From the NCBI GenBank assembly GCA_002633025.1, contig NMRB01000706.1, positions 84,785-148,784 on the forward strand: DNA of 64,000 nt. The letters run 5' to 3'. Made by a program: the position numbers and the translations under genes. The DNA is from Notospermus geniculatus (taxonomy: Eukaryota; Nemertea; Pilidiophora; Heteronemertea; Lineidae). The first letter of the stretch is position 1, and each line of letters opens with the position of its first letter. A model generated the notes under the pieces. The model had not been told where the DNA came from and did not search any database. It saw nothing but the letters and a program-made list of their open reading frames with translations. Shown here piece by piece: positions 62,043-64,000 of this stretch.

Positions 62043-62430
62043 CGGAATGTGCGCCCAGCCATAAGGCCTAGTAGTATCTCCCACGAAGGCAAAAAGGAGT
62101 GAATGGTGGCCGGCAGTTTCAGGAAACGTATGGTCTCCAAGGACCTTATTTTATACTCATGGCGAGAAAGAAGCAAAGAATTCTGCCAGTAGCTTTCAAC
62201 AACCGTTACCGCTGCAAATCAGCCAAGCTACGGAACCATCACGAATGATGGACATCAGCGAGTGTGCGTTCAAAAAACGCAACAGGACGAAACGAAGAAA
62301 CTCACTTTTGTTGTGTATACGCCATCATGTATTGTATGCCCAATACACGGCTGCTGAAGCCTGGGGGGTGAGGATTGAGTTATTTCTTAAAATAAACGGG
62401 CCAGAGCACGTTGGCTATTTGTCTCCAACT

Positions 62431-62716
62431 CATTTTGGTTCCCGAAGCTACCGCTAGAGAGTGCTGTCAAATGGTAGCTTCGGTAACGGGCGCCATTTTG
62501 GCTGGCAGAAAACTGACGGCCTGACGTCATTGCCGCGAAAACTGGATCACATGATCATCCACGGGTATGGATTTTTGAGTAACGGTCGATGATCATGTGA
62601 TCCAGTTTTCGCGGCAATGACGTCAGGCCGTCAGTTTTCTGCCAGCCAAAATGGCGCCCGTTACCGAAGCTACCATTTGACAGCACTCTCTAGCGGTAGC
62701 TTCGGGAACCAAAATG
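62431..62716. mobile_element. 286-bp fold-back element with 9-bp target duplication, copy 2
   Basis: Same length and arms as 40921-41206; the 28-base loop is in the opposite orientation, as expected for an insertion in reverse. TCTCCAACT flanks it exactly at 62422-62430 and 62717-62725. By eye the arms are identical to copy 1, suggesting recent activity. Confidence 0.92.
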
Positions 62717-63945
62717 TCTCCAACTATCGGAAATTGCCGAGTGTAAAATTTCCGAATGCAAATGCAGGTCAGAGGTCCGCTTGTGATAAAACCGAAACCT
62801 GTTCGAGCCCGAGACTGGGCCGTCGATACATGAATAGACGACAAACGTATGTTCATTGATACTAAAGTTTAGTATCAATGAACACAGTACTTCACAGCAC
62901 AATCCTCTGTTGGGTGATCCACACCCAACAGTCATTCGGCTCCGTACCTAGTAATCAATGAAGGTGGAGATATGGCCGACTATTTAGCAGATTATTAGCA
63001 GATTTCGTCGCTGTGTTGGGATTTTACCGCCATCCAGTTTGGGTCAAGAAAACTTCTATTCGGTGACACTATAGGTGTCATCGCATAATACGGCACGAAC
63101 TGCCGACTTCACGTGCTGCATTTTGTCTCTCGTCCACCAGCAGACTGTTGGGTGTGCATCACCTCTCAAACTATACCAGTTTAGTATCAATGAACACAGT
63201 ACTTTTATTGTCTATTCATGTATCGACGGCCCAGTCTCGGGCTCGAATTCAGGTTTCGGTTTTATCACAAGCGGACCTCTGACCTGCATTTGCATACGGA
63301 AATTTTACACTCGGCAATTTCCGATAGTTGTCGGCGAGATCAGTTCAGATGCTATGAATTCCTATTGCGTTATGCAGATCAAGGGTGAGAGGTCAGACTA
63401 TTTCCACCAATGGCCGGCGTATTTGTTATTGTTTACATTTAGCGACAGGGAAGAACAGAGCACGTTATTTGTCTCCATTCACATAACAAACGATTTTGTG
63501 TCCGGTTTTTGGCGAGTAACTTCTTATGAAGTGGAAACAATAAGCCATTGAGGTACAATAAGGGAATCACAAAAGACACGCTCTGCTGGTGGACGAGAGA
63601 CAATGCAGCACGTGAAGTCGGCAGTTCGCGCCGTATTATGCGATGACACCTAGTGTCGCCGAACAGAACTTTACTTGACCCAAACTGGGTGGTGGTAAAA
63701 TCCCAACACAGTGACGAAATCTGCGAATCAGTTAGAAATTTGGCCATGTCTCCGCCTACATTGATGACTAAGAGGTGGAGAATGACTGTTGGGTGTGGAT
63801 CACCTCTCAAACTATCCCAGTTGATATATAAGCAATGAACACAGTACTTTTGTCGTCTATTCATGTATCGACGGCCCAGTCTCGGGCTCGAATTCAGGTT
63901 TCGGTTTTATCACAAGCGGACCTCTGACCTTCATTTGCAAACTAT
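62717..63945. repeat. Composite palindromic repeat, about 1.2 kb
   Basis: Sequence from 62724 to ~63150 reappears in reverse complement from ~63580 to 63940. Markers are ATGTATCGACGGCCCAGTCT, GCGGACCTCTGACCT, CTGTTGGGTGTG(G)ATCACC, GACTTCACGTGCTGCATT and GGTGTCATCGCATAATACGG. The central part holds another copy of the GGCCCAGTCTCGGGCTCGAA segment (63215-63335). Three copies of that segment exist in all, so this is a fold-back or multi-copy transposon cluster. Long open frames in it are not conserved between copies. Confidence 0.75.
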
Positions 63946-64000
63946 TCCAGTTGATATGTAAGCAATGAACACAGTAGGCCTACTTATGTCGTCTATTCAT

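Larger units (their letters stand above)
59527..62430. other. Intergenic region without recognised genes
   Basis: The TRP-like gene's promoter should lie at its left side. A frame on the minus strand near 60120-60503 has no motif. It contains the hairpins at 61776-61826 and 61943-62042. The stretch 60965-61025 resembles 26545-26630 (GCGGTGACG...GAAGGGAGCGA...TTCTCAGGAC), a short dispersed repeat. Confidence 0.5.

Noticed and set aside
63075-63551. 158-codon open frame in the right end
   Set aside because: It lies inside the composite palindrome and its segments recur in other copies in other frames. No motif.
1-64000. CRISPR arrays, operons, ribosome binding sites, rRNA and tRNA genes
   Set aside because: None seen. 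The sequence is eukaryotic with spliced genes, and no tRNA A/B-box pair or rRNA segment was recognised by eye.

Overview
This is animal nuclear DNA. Genes are split into many short exons with GT..AG introns, intergenic DNA is rich in fold-back elements, and there are several assembly gaps. The gene set (IL-17-like cytokine, cystinosin, Phactr, SLC6 transporter, ORC1, PRPF38A) and the frequent palindromic octamers of the TAGGCCTA, TACATGTA and TACCGGTA type suggest a marine invertebrate. I favour a deuterostome such as an echinoderm or hemichordate, or else a lophotrochozoan; the species cannot be named from the sequence alone. Exon structures were read from splice signals, reading-frame phase and protein similarity recalled by eye. 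No search was run.

Layout. (1) 409-25279, minus: 5' part of a Phactr (phosphatase and actin regulator) gene; its RPEL-rich 3' end lies off the left edge. It may have an internal alternative first exon at 5712-5811. Its introns hold repeats, including a 1.3 kb pogo/Tigger-like element and a duplicated 0.7 kb block joined by a single N. (2) 27021-36322, minus: SLC6 Na+/Cl- amino-acid transporter, glycine-transporter-like, with a 991-base gap near its 3' end. (3) 38255-40494, minus: complete cystinosin. (4) 42006-42585, plus: complete NDUFS5, a complex I accessory subunit. (5) 43968-50159, minus: ORC1, lacking its extreme 5' end. (6) 50736-52770, plus: PRPF38A, lacking exon 1. ORC1 and PRPF38A lie head to head, as in vertebrates, but their shared promoter and first exons are missing here and replaced by a repeat next to a single N. 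(7) 53741-55163, minus: IL-17-like cytokine with a TATA box. (8) 57190-59526, minus: intronless TRP-like channel. (9) 59527-64000: no recognised gene, several hairpins and a ~1.2 kb composite palindrome.

The genes do not form one pathway; they are mostly unrelated housekeeping and signalling genes. The most distinctive structure is a 286-bp near-perfect fold-back element present twice (40921-41206 and 62431-62716, opposite orientation). Each copy is flanked by its own exact 9-bp target duplication, which points to a recently mobile Mutator-like fold-back family.
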